A stretch of 64,000 nucleotides of DNA. Source: Metamycoplasma canadense. Its GTDB lineage: Bacteria; Bacillota_I; Bacilli_A; Mycoplasmatales; Metamycoplasmataceae. A model generated the notes under the pieces. The model was given only the letters and a program-made list of their open reading frames with translations, had not been told where the DNA came from and did no database searches. The DNA lies in assembly GCF_000828855.1 (NCBI RefSeq), contig NZ_AP014631.1, positions 620,001 to 684,000 of the forward strand, written 5' to 3'. Below are positions 55,357 to 64,000 of this stretch, piece after piece. Each line of letters starts with the position of its first letter. Within the stretch, counting starts at the first letter, position 1. A program made the translations under genes and the position numbers.

Positions 55357-55710
55357 TTATTTTCTTTTGATTTCTTTCAATCTAGCGCTTTTACCTTTAA
55401 GACCTCTCATGTAGTAAAGTTTAGCTCTTCTAACTTTATTCTTTCTAACAACTTCAATGTTTGAAATTAAAGGAGAGTTAATTTTAAATATACGTTCTAC
55501 ACCAACGCCATATGAGTCTTTTCTAACAGTAATTGATTTATTAATTCCTTCACCATATGAGGCAATAACTAAACCTTCAAAAGCTTGAATTCTTTCTTTA
55601 TCGCCTTCTTTAATTCTAACGTGAACTCTAACATTGTAACCTTCTCTTATTTGTGGTAAGTCAGTTCTTATTTGTTCTTTTTCTACAAGTTCTAATAATT
55701 TACTTCTCAT
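55357..55710 (-). CDS. rplS: 50S ribosomal protein L19
   Basis: A 117-residue L19 at the 30S-50S interface. The ATG at 55710 is chosen ([19 protein letters not shown]) because AAAGGAT is correctly spaced; an upstream TTG is possible but unsupported. Conserved segments include [39 protein letters not shown] and [19 protein letters not shown]. It overlaps the trmD 3' end by 11 bases and is last in rpsP-trmD-rplS. Confidence 0.96.
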   Translation of the reverse strand: MRSKLLELVEKEQIRTDLPQIREGYNVRVHVRIKEGDKERIQAFEGLVIASYGEGINKSITVRKDSYGVGVERIFKINSPLISNIEVVRKNKVRRAKLYYMRGLKGKSARLKEIKRK

Positions 55711-56380
55711 TTTTTTCAATCCTTTCGATTATATCTTTACGATTTTTTAATGTTTTTAAATAAGCATTTTCCTCACGTCATTTTTTTATTAATTTATGAT
55801 TCCCTGAAAGTAAAACTTCTGGAACTTTTAAACCTTTATATACAGCTGGTTTTGTGTATTGCGGAAAATCAAGTAAACCATCATTTTCAAAACTTTCATT
55901 TTGATGACTACCTTTTCTTAAAACACCAGGAACCAATCTTGCTATTGCTTCTGAAATAACCATTGCTGGAATTTCACCACCAGTTAAAATAAAATCGCCA
56001 ATTGATAATTCTTCATCCACAAAATTTAAAACGCGTTCATCAAAACCTTCATAATGGCCACACACAAGAGTTATTTCGTTTAGTTTTGCTAATTCATGTG
56101 CCTTATTTTGGTTAAATTTTTTTCCTTGTGGACTAACTAAGATTTTATAGCTATTAGGCAATGTTTCTAAAGCTAAATCAATAGGTTCTACTTGTAAAAG
56201 CATTCCGTCGCCACCGCCATAAATAGTATCGTCAACTTTATTTCTTTTTTCTTTTGAAAAATTTCTGAAGTCGATAATATTTAATTCAAGATGACCTAAT
56301 TTAATTGCTTTTGCAATAATGCTATAACTTTTAAAAGCTTCAAAATATTTAGGAAATAGTGTGAGTATGTTTATTTTCAT
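55700..56380 (-). CDS. trmD: tRNA (guanine37-N1)-methyltransferase TrmD
   Basis: A 226-residue SPOUT methyltransferase that makes m1G37 next to the anticodon, preventing +1 frameshifts. It has [37 protein letters not shown], the knot motifs [13 protein letters not shown] and [15 protein letters not shown], and [20 protein letters not shown]. The last 25 residues follow a TGA-encoded Trp and are missed under the standard code. It starts two bases after rpsP and overlaps rplS. No rimM lies between, unlike the usual rpsP-rimM-trmD-rplS order. Confidence 0.96.
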
Positions 56381-56382
56381 AA

Positions 56383-56643
56383 TTATTTATTTTTATTAGC
56401 AATGTAGTTTTTGTAGAAATCATTTCTTTTTAAAAGAGTTCTTACTGTTTCTGTTGGCTTAGCACCATTGTTTAAATATAATGTTGTTAGTTCTTCATTT
56501 AGAACTAATTGTTTTGTATGAGGATCATAATGACCTAATTCATCAATGAATTTTCCATCACGTGGAGCTCTAGCATCTGATGCTACAACTTTATATGTTG
56601 CATGGAATTTTTTTCCGGTTCTTTTTAATCTTAATTTAACCAT
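56383..56643 (-). CDS. rpsP: 30S ribosomal protein S16
   Basis: An 86-residue S16 with VKLRLKRTGKKFHATYKVV, ASDARAPRDGKFIDELGHYD and NGAKPTETVRTLLKRND, essentially the family consensus. GAAAGGAAAAAT precedes the ATG. It heads the rpsP-trmD-rplS operon. Confidence 0.97.
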   Translation of the reverse strand: MVKLRLKRTGKKFHATYKVVASDARAPRDGKFIDELGHYDPHTKQLVLNEELTTLYLNNGAKPTETVRTLLKRNDFYKNYIANKNK

Positions 56644-56832
56644 ATTTTTCCTTTCTTAATTTCTGAAATTAACTTATATTTTTTAATTAATAAGATAATT
56701 GTAGCATAAAAAAAATCTGTTAAGTAAAAATACTTTACACTTTTTCATTATTTTTTTATTTTTTGGAAATATTAAAATATTTATTTTAATAATTTCATCT
56801 TTTTAGAATTTACAAAATGGTAAAATATAACT

Positions 56833-57234
56833 ATGAAAAAAGAATTATTAAGAGAAAAATTAAAATATTCCTATGCACCATTTTCAAAAGTTCAGGTTGC
56901 TGCTTTGGCGATTGATGAATTAGGAAATGAATATTATGGTGTTAATTGTGAAAATGCTGCCTATCCTAGTGGGCTTTGTGCTGAAAGATCTGCTTTGTTT
57001 AGTTCTGTTGTTAAGGGAGCTAAAGTAGGAAGTTTTAAGGAGTTACACATTATTAGTAATTTAAATAAGGTTTTGTATCCCTGTGGGGCATGTCGGCAAG
57101 TTATGATTCAATTTTTAGAACCAAAAGCTAAGATTATTTTACATTCAACAGATTTAAAAACTGAGTTGGTTTTTACAATGGATGAATTATTGCCAGGCGG
57201 GGTTAAAGACGAAGATATTGTTGCAAGTAAATAA
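56833..57234 (+). CDS. cdd: Cytidine deaminase
   Basis: A 133-residue Zn enzyme of nucleoside salvage. The zinc ligands and catalytic Glu are in NAAYPSGLCAERSALFSSV (CAE) and LYPCGACRQVMIQF (PCxxC). YSYAPFSKVQVAALAI and the ELLPGGV end are also typical. The promoter is an extended -10 TGGTAAAAT (56818-56826) ending six bases before the ATG, with no Shine-Dalgarno, so the message should be leaderless. Confidence 0.96.
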   Translation: MKKELLREKLKYSYAPFSKVQVAALAIDELGNEYYGVNCENAAYPSGLCAERSALFSSVVKGAKVGSFKELHIISNLNKVLYPCGACRQVMIQFLEPKAKIILHSTDLKTELVFTMDELLPGGVKDEDIVASK

Positions 57235-57253
57235 TAAAATATAAGGATTTTAA

Positions 57254-58303
57254 ATGGTTTCAGAACATATATGTGATTTAAAACACATTAAATTACATGG
57301 AAAAAATTTTGGTGAAGAAATTGCTTATTATTTAAATAAATATTCAATTTCACAAAAAGAATTAGCCCAAAGATTAGGTTTGAGCACTCAATATGTTTAC
57401 ATAATTATAAATAGTAAGACAAATGTTAATTTAAGCATTTCTATTCTTGAGGGATTAGAAAATGTTTTTAACCTTGAATTAGGAACGCTATCAGAGGTTT
57501 ATTCTATTTTTGCAAATCGTGAAAGAGTTGAATCTCAAGATATTCAAAAATTACTTATTGATTTCGGTGAAGAATTTATAATTCAGAATCCTTATTTGCC
57601 TCTTATTAGTAATATTAAATTATCTCATGATATGCCAGTTGGTAAAAAACTTATGATGATGAATAAGTTTTATGGTGTAGCAAATTTAAATAATTATAAT
57701 GACTATTTAAAAGAAAATGCTTTAGCTGATGAAAGTGTTTATTCATCGCCAAATAGTAAAGTTTGAATAAGATTTTGTGAACTCTCTTTGCTAAAAAGTA
57801 TTGAAGATAAAAAAATTGGTGTTTTTAGAAAAAACACATTTGATATTGTTTATAAAAAAGTTGTTAAAATAATTTGTGATAATTCAAAAGATTTTAAACA
57901 AAAAATATTTAAATTAGAAAATTATTTGTTAACAAAAGGAATTGTTCTAATTACGATGCCTTTTATTGAAAAAAGTGATATTGCAGCAATAACTTTTAAA
58001 AAAGGAGCAAGAAGATTAATTTTTGTTTCTGATATTTATAATTGTGAGGCTTTTATTTTTAATTATATTCTTCATGAAGTAACTCATTGTTTTAATGTTA
58101 ATAAAACCGAGAAAGAAATTGATTCTATTTATATAGAAGCATACAATAAAATAAAAAAAGAATTATCGTTAGAATACCAAGGAATTGACGATGGTATATC
58201 AGCATTTTCTAAATGTGAGAATGTAAAACACCAAGATAGAAAAGGCGATAGCTGCGAAAATATTAAACACGTTTTTTTAAAATACGAAAAGGTTTCATTT
58301 TAG
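57254..58303 (+). CDS. XRE-type HTH regulator fused to ImmA/IrrE-like metallopeptidase domain
   Basis: A 349-residue protein, one TGA Trp. Residues about 25-75 form a XRE helix-turn-helix (YSISQKELAQRLGLSTQYVY). The C-terminal third carries a Zn-protease motif, FNYILHEVTHCFNV (HExxH), preceded by ARRLIFVSDIYNCEAF, as in the ImmA/IrrE (DUF955) family. Such fusions sense stress or mobile-element signals by cleaving a repressor or act as antitoxin-like regulators. No toxin partner is visible; the upstream neighbour is cdd, 19 bases away, and a terminator follows. A host stress-response role is inferred. Confidence 0.75.
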
Positions 58304-58322
58304 AATTTAAATTATAAAAAAT

Positions 58323-58355
58323 AAACTCGTTGCCTTAAAAAAGCAACGAGTTTTT
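58323..58355. terminator. Bidirectional terminator
   Basis: AAACTCGTTGC pairs with GCAACGAGTTT (11 bp) and ends in T residues; it lies between convergent genes. Confidence 0.88.
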
Positions 58356-58364
58356 AAAAAATAA

Positions 58365-58952
58365 TTATATTTGATCTAAATAAATAAAACCTGAATCCTC
58401 GACTGACATTACACCATTATAAATTTTATCTGGACAACGAATTGCATATTTAATAGCAGGAGTTTTCTTATTAGGATCAGAAGGGATTAATTCGAATTCT
58501 AATTTATGACCATTTAAATATTTAAATGTTTCACTTGTTGGACTTTGAAAAATAAAATATTTTTTAAAATCATTATCTTTTTTAACTTCTTCAAATGAAT
58601 CATCTAATGAGAATACTTTAAGTGATATTTTTGGATTTGTATCACGTGGATAACTTTTTTTACGAATTCGTTTTAATATTTTTTCAATTTCTGATGGATT
58701 TGAATTATAAAGTTTTTTTCCTTCTTCGGTAAGAGAAAATGAAAATGAATCTTTGACTTCTGCTATTTGTGAACTTGACAAAAGTTTTATCTCATAAGCA
58801 GGTTTATTTATATTGTAAATTGGTGATTCTTCTTTGTTTTGTAAATTAATTTTTGGTGATGATTGTTTAGCATTAATGTTGCAAGAAATTGCAAAAACTG
58901 GTAACGTTAATACCGAAATAGGAAATAAAAAAAATAATTTTTGTTTTTTCAT
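58365..58952 (-). CDS. Small lipoprotein, paralogue of the one at 59053-59529
   Basis: A 195-residue lipoprotein with signal MKKQKLFFLFPISVLTLP and lipobox FAISC. The mature part shows YEIKLLSSSQIAEVKDSFSF, YLNGHKLEFELIP and TPAIKYAIRC, words shared with its neighbour. The function is unknown; no enzyme motif is seen. It has its own start region upstream (58953-59052), so it may be expressed separately from the operon behind it. Confidence 0.8.
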   Translation of the reverse strand: MKKQKLFFLFPISVLTLPVFAISCNINAKQSSPKINLQNKEESPIYNINKPAYEIKLLSSSQIAEVKDSFSFSLTEEGKKLYNSNPSEIEKILKRIRKKSYPRDTNPKISLKVFSLDDSFEEVKKDNDFKKYFIFQSPTSETFKYLNGHKLEFELIPSDPNKKTPAIKYAIRCPDKIYNGVMSVEDSGFIYLDQI

Positions 58953-59052
58953 ATTTAAATTATACCCCTTATGCTATTGCATTTTGTAATAATAAATTTA
59001 TCTATAATTATAAGATATATGTGTATATTTAAATTTTAATAAAATTATAAAA

Positions 59053-59529
59053 TTAATCAATTTCTAGTTTTACCAGTCCTTCACCTTCTAATTGATTATT
59101 TCTATCCACACAAATAATTTTATATTTAATAGTTGGTGTCATACCTTCTTTAGTAAGTTCAAATATATATTTATGTTCAGATCCAAAGCCATTTAATTTG
59201 TGATATTCAAAATTAAAAAGTCTTTTAAATTCAGAATCTCAGTTTAAAATTAAATCTATTTCATTTGAGCCTTTTTTTGACCTTTTGATATATTTGTTTC
59301 AAATATCATCTATTTTATCATTATTATAATCTATATTATTTTTTAAAGTAAATTTGAATTGATTTTTTATAAATTGAATTTGATTTGAACTAAGAAGTTG
59401 AACCTGATATTTTTTTTGTTTATAATCTTCTTGTTGACCAAATGAACAAGAAATAGAAACTAATGGTATTGCTGGAGATAAAAATAAAGATGAAAAGAAT
59501 AATACTTTTTTAAATTTATTGATTTTCAT
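59053..59529 (-). CDS. Small lipoprotein, paralogue of the one at 58365-58952
   Basis: A 158-residue lipoprotein, signal MKINKFKKVLFFSSLFL and lipobox VSISC, one frame across TGA Trp codons. It shares YQVQLLSSNQIQFIKNQFKF, YHKLNG..EHKYIFELT and TPTIKYKIIC with the downstream paralogue, indicating tandem duplication. Its ATG lies inside the 3' end of the OppA-like gene (14-base overlap) behind GGAGGAGAAAATG, so it is co-translated with it. Confidence 0.8.
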
Positions 59530-61852
59530 TTTCTCCTCCTATTACTTTAATATCTTGAAAATAATTTAGGTTATTTCATGATAAAGGTTTAATAAAATGT
59601 TTTTGAAAGACAATTTTTGAAAAACTACTAATATTTACTGAATTATTGAATGAAATTGTATAACTAATTAAATTGTTAATTTCATTTATTAAGCTAAGTT
59701 GATCTTCTACTGTTAAATTAGATAAAAATAATTCTAAATTAACTAAATTTAACTTATTTATATGATTAAATTCTTGAATTTTAATAAGTTGTGGATAAAT
59801 ATTTTTATAAAAATTTTTATTTAAAAATATAAATTTGCTATAAAAATCTAGATTAATATCTTTATTTAATATTTGATTCTTAAGATATTCAATTGTATTT
59901 CCTTCAAATAAATTAAATTTAATTTCTTTGTATATAGATTTATTTAATTTAAAAAAATCGTTGTACTTTTCGTAATTATCAATCAGTGTTATTTGGATTT
60001 TTAGTTTATTGTGAATTGAATTTAAGGTTTGTTTAATTAAATTTATTTTTTCGTTAATAAACTGGTTATTAAATGTATTAAAAATAGGAATATTAACAAA
60101 AATATCTTCTGAATTATTTTGATTTAAATAAAATTCATCAATCAATTTTACTAAATTTTCTTTTATTTTTTTAAATCAAAAAGATTTAATTTTTTCTTCA
60201 TTAGAAATAATTTTTGGATTCAATAATTTATTTTGATTTTGAAATTGAAAGGTATTATTAAATTTTTTATTATTTATATCCAAAATTATAGGTTTAGATA
60301 TTTGATTAAAAGAATCCTTTAATTCATTAATGTTTAAAACGTCATTTTTTGCTTTTATTACTAGATTTTCAGGTGCTTGTGATAATCAAACATCCTCACT
60401 ATCATTTATTATTGAATATTGATTAATTAAATTATTAAAAAGTGATTGAAAAATTAAGTTGTTTTTTGTAAGTTTAAATTCATTCTTTTTATTTAGTCCA
60501 TAAAAAATCTTTAAGAAATTTAAGTTCATATATGGACTGTTTAATTTAGGGTTTGTATTTATTATTAAATTATTTCTTAATTTAAATCTGTTGTAATTTT
60601 TTTGGTATGAAAAATTATATTTATTAAATTCTTTTAATATATGCTCTTTTTCATTAATATTAAGATTTTCATAATTAATTTTAGAAATTATATTTTGTTT
60701 AAATGCATTTACAGATTGAAGAGAAAAAGTATTATAAGAAATAGGAAGAAGATTATATTCAATAGTAATTTGCCTTAAATTTTGTTCATTGTTTTTTTTA
60801 TAAAAAGGGTTTAATTTAAGAACAGTTTTTTTATTATTTAAATTTTGTATGTAGTATGATGAAGCAAAAAATCTATTTTTATAATCTTTACCGTAGTTAA
60901 AAAACCAATTTAAATTCTTATTAATTATATCAAATTGGTTTTTTATAATTTCGTATGGTATTGCATCGAAATAATTTTTAATAATAAATAAATTTTGAAA
61001 AATTAAGTTTAAGTCTGTATATGAATTATCAACCGTCTTTAATACTAAATTGTCTGAGTTAAAATCAAGTAATTTTTCAACATCTATTTTTAAATTCTTT
61101 AGGTAATTATATAAATCAAAACCATCTATTTTTAAATGAATTTCTCTATATTTATCCAAACTTATATTATTTTTTTTGGCAAATTCTTCTCTAAAATTTT
61201 TATTTCTAAGCATTTTTGCTAATAAGCCCAGCTTAAATGATTTTATATTTATTAAATTATTTTTATTAGTTAGATTTCCGTAATAATCAATTCAAACATT
61301 TTTTTGCTCATTCATAGAAAAAGTGATTGATTTTGCTACTAATAAACTTTTTTGAAAGTCTTTGTGATTAATTGAATTTTCATTACTTGAAGGAACAAAT
61401 AAATAAGGATTATCAAAACCATTACCTTTATCTTTTTTTGGAAAAAATTGATTTTTATTATTTTCTTTTTTTTCATTATAGTTAACAAAATCGGTGTTAT
61501 CATTTGTAAAAATAAATGTTTTATCCTTATTTTCAACAGTTATTTTATTCGCTCATTCGAATTTATATGATAGTTCAGAAGGATTTAAAACTATATTATC
61601 TCTGAAATCTATTAAAGGCTGTTGACTCGCTTGAACCCTTATTAGTTTAGCTGAGGTTGCCAGATTTATTTTATTAATATTTTTTGAAATATGATTATCT
61701 TTTAAATAGGAAAAATCACCATAATCATTGGCAAAATTATTTTTTTCAATAAAATGAAATTTATCAGTGTTAAAGTTGTTTTTCGAACATGATATAGCAA
61801 ACAATGGAGTAAATAAGATTGCTTGACTTAAAAACAATAACTTTTTTTTCAC
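59516..61852 (-). CDS. OppA-like (SBP family 5) substrate-binding lipoprotein
   Basis: A 778-residue lipoprotein, lipobox FAISC, continuous through many TGA Trp codons. The pattern of mycoplasma OppA-type binding proteins is visible: VWIDYYGN then SFKLGLLAKMLRNKNFREEF; a DLNLIFQNLFIIKNYFDAIP segment; and RFFASSYYIQN with VLKLNPFYKKNNEQ, RQITIEYNLLPISYNTFSLQ and VNAFKQNIIS. These follow the family-5 order. The normal oppBCDF genes are absent here; a ZIP transporter lies directly upstream (23 bases). Peptides, nickel-type chelates or nucleic-acid fragments are possible ligands; none can be chosen from sequence. Confidence 0.65.
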
Positions 61853-61875
61853 TTTTTAACCTCCTTTATTGAATT

Positions 61876-62823
61876 TTAACGAATATGAGTGTGAAAACTT
61901 AAAATCATAATTGTTAAAACTATTGATAAACTAAAAATAATTAATGTTTTATATAGAGTTTTAGTATCCTTGTTTTTTATATGAATAAACTCAGGTATTA
62001 ATTCAAATACCGCTGTAAAAATAATAATTGATCCCCCCATTATTAAAAGACCAGATTGAATTCATTGAAGTGAATTTTGACTTAAGGCAACACCTGTAAA
62101 TGCTCCAATTAATATAAATGGAATTATTAAAAGAAAAGTAAGAAAATTATATAGAATAGCTTTTTTCTTTTTTTCTCCATACTGAATTTGTCTAAAATAA
62201 ACAATAATCATTTCAAAAATCATGTGAATTGTAAATGTTATTAATAAAATTAAAGAACTTGAAAATGTATTTTTTGTTAAAATTATTCTACTTATTGAAT
62301 AACCTATAAAAAGACCATCAATAATTCTATGACTTAAAAGCATTAATATTGCTAGTCATGCAGCTTTTGGATTATCAATATCCTTAAAAGAAACTAAATG
62401 ATCTGAATGATCGTGGTTATGGTGCTCACTATGTAAATCAATTTTGGATTTTTTAATAAATAAATATTTACCACCTATTACTAAACTAAAGCCAACTAAT
62501 GAACTAATTCCAACGATGCCGACAATTACAAGCATTCTATATATTTCTTTTGAAATTCCAGTACTTGGGTCGTGCGTGAAAATTTGTGCTATATTATATC
62601 CTTCTCTTAAAAATCCAAAAGCACCAATCATTAAAAACATTCCTGTGGAAAATGAATACATATAAATTAATGAGTTATTATTATTTGTTTCTTTTTTTAT
62701 TTTAATTAATGATAATATTGCTAAAAGAATAACAGGGAATATCATTAATATTAAAGTATAAAAAATCGTGTTAACAAACAAGTTAAGGTAAATATTACTT
62801 ATAATTTCATCATTAATTATCAT
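61876..62823 (-). CDS. ZIP family divalent-metal transporter
   Basis: A 315-residue membrane protein with about eight hydrophobic segments. A His-rich cytoplasmic loop (LHSEHHNHDHSDHLVSF) separates the third and fourth. The metal-site helices are HRIIDGLFIGYSI (TM4, HxxxDG) and FTIHMIFEMIIV (TM5, HxxFE), typical of zinc/iron ZIP importers. Two TGA Trp codons extend it to the TAA at 61876. It is first in a likely operon with the OppA-like lipoprotein and the small lipoprotein. Confidence 0.85.
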
Positions 62824-62942
62824 ATCTTTAATACCTTCCTATTAATTCATTAATAAAATTCCTAGTTACGCTTTAAAACTCACTAATTATACAATAATTT
62901 TATAACTATAATTTAAAAAAAAATGATAAAATCTTATTATAT

Positions 62943-64000
62943 ATGAGTAAAAAGCAATTATTTGGGATTTTATTTTCAGCTTCAATTATTGGTCTCCCAG
63001 CAATTACAGTTAGTTGTTTTAATCAAAATAAAAAAGATGTTTATTTGGATATAGAAAAAATATCGAGAATATTTTTAAATAGATTAACTTTAAGCCAAAT
63101 AGCTTCAATTGAAAATGATTTTAAAATTTTTTATTATTTCGAAAACAACAAAAAACATAATTTTGATTCAGTAAAAATAGAAAATAGTAAATTATTTTTA
63201 CTTAAAAAAGATCAATGAATTGAGTATCAGCCTGATTTTCCTGTAAGAAACAATTGAAAACAATTTTATACGGATAATGCCAATATCCGGATTTTTGATT
63301 CAAAAGAAAGTAGTGATATAAATAATTTTTTAAATCAATATTCATTCGATGATGTAGATTCTGCTGGTACTTTTAATGATCAATGATTTACAATTCTTTC
63401 AACTATTTATAATAAGGATTTTAGTCGTATAAAGGATCCATATTTTGAAGATTTGCAAACAATTATTTTTCGTTTAAATCAAGATATTGAAAATAATTAT
63501 TCAATTATGAAAAGAACCTATTTAGTTAATAGCAATAAAAAAAGAACCTTATTTTCAGATTGAATTCAACCACAATATATTCAAGCAAAATCATTTTTAT
63601 CACCAGAACATAAAAAACAAAGAAAAATCTTTGAGTCAATTTTAAAACTTTATTTAAATAAATTTAATGTTAATGTTAAATCAATTGAAATAGATTGGCA
63701 AAATACTGAAATTAAACGGTCATATAGTTTAAAAGATGAATATATTAAATTTAAAATAAAGAGTATTAAAAATTGAAATGATAAAGATATATTAAATGAA
63801 AAAAATAAGAATAAAACTTATTATTTAAATGGATTTAGAAATTACGCAACAAATGGTAAATTCGGTGTTGGTCTTCAAGGTTTGAAAGAAAAATATCCAC
63901 TTTTTACAGATTATATTGAAAATCCACTTTTAAGAATGGATGGCAAACATTATTTAACAATTATAGATAATATAAATCATTTTGTAAAATCGTCATTATC
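62943..64000 (+). CDS. Large lipoprotein (5' part, runs off the window)
   Basis: About 352 residues are visible. A signal (KKQLFGILFSASIIGLPAIT) with lipobox VSC near residue 25 precedes an Asn/Lys/Tyr-rich body with many TGA Trp. Segments such as WIQPQYIQAKSFLSPEHKKQ and YLNGFRNYATNGKFGVGLQG are distinctive but I do not recognise the family. A TGATAAAAT extended -10 box (62924-62932) lies ten bases before the ATG with no ribosome-binding site, so the message may be leaderless. It is divergent from the ZIP operon. Confidence 0.7.

Noticed and set aside
61339..61536. A 65-codon reverse-strand ORF
   Set aside because: It is out of frame with the OppA-like gene, which is continuous across this stretch when TGA is read as Trp.

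Overview
The window is AT-rich chromosomal DNA (roughly a quarter G+C) from a mycoplasma. UGA is read as tryptophan throughout: conserved proteins such as RpsD, TrmL, RbgA, Ffh, DnaG, RpoD, Nfo, TyrRS and TrmD are intact only if in-frame TGA is Trp. There is no trace of wall synthesis, lipoproteins with lipoboxes are numerous, and a MIB-MIP immunoglobulin-capture/cleavage pair sits next to F1-like (X0) ATPase genes. This fits a Mycoplasma/Mycoplasmopsis-type species; I cannot name it from sequence alone.

Layout. 1-3809: the end of a solute-binding-type lipoprotein, a phosphohexomutase-like protein that has lost its catalytic motifs, and rpsD behind a structured leader. 3870-7164: a segmental duplication. 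A decayed copy (msrB, an unknown reverse-strand gene, the 5' end of a surface protein) lies beside its intact counterpart, and the SRP RNA gene is in the intact unit. 7165-16734: one 3,189-residue helical surface protein ending in a discoidin-like domain, with a (TA)n tract in its promoter. 17092-20147: a two-gene ABC exporter. 20289-21119: six tRNA genes. 21266-24853: the division cluster mraZ-rsmH-ftsA-like-ftsZ. 24949-28594: rsmE, rplM-rpsI, tRNA-Ile, rpsO, trmL, rbgA. 28578-30746: a large SGNH-like protein with no catalytic residues. 30775-38157: ffh, then glyS-dnaG-rpoD-nfo. 38181-40277: a transglutaminase/leucine-rich-repeat lipoprotein.

40647-51672 (reverse strand) is the most remarkable block. 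MIB and MIP are followed, with stop/start overlaps, by five genes matching the F1-like ATPase cluster: membrane protein, associated protein, gamma, epsilon, associated membrane subunit. The alpha and beta subunit genes expected next are missing. In their place is about 0.4 kb of frameshifted sequence that I read as a decayed alpha subunit. The MIB promoter also carries a (TA)n tract, placed like that of the giant surface protein, so both may be phase variable.

51839-58303 is housekeeping: degV, tyrS, an ornithine/alanine racemase-family gene, rpsP-trmD-rplS, cdd, and a HTH-metallopeptidase regulator. 58365-64000 is a lipoprotein locus with two paralogous small lipoproteins, an OppA-like binding lipoprotein, a ZIP metal transporter, and the start of another large lipoprotein. 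No insertion sequence, prophage or CRISPR array was recognised.
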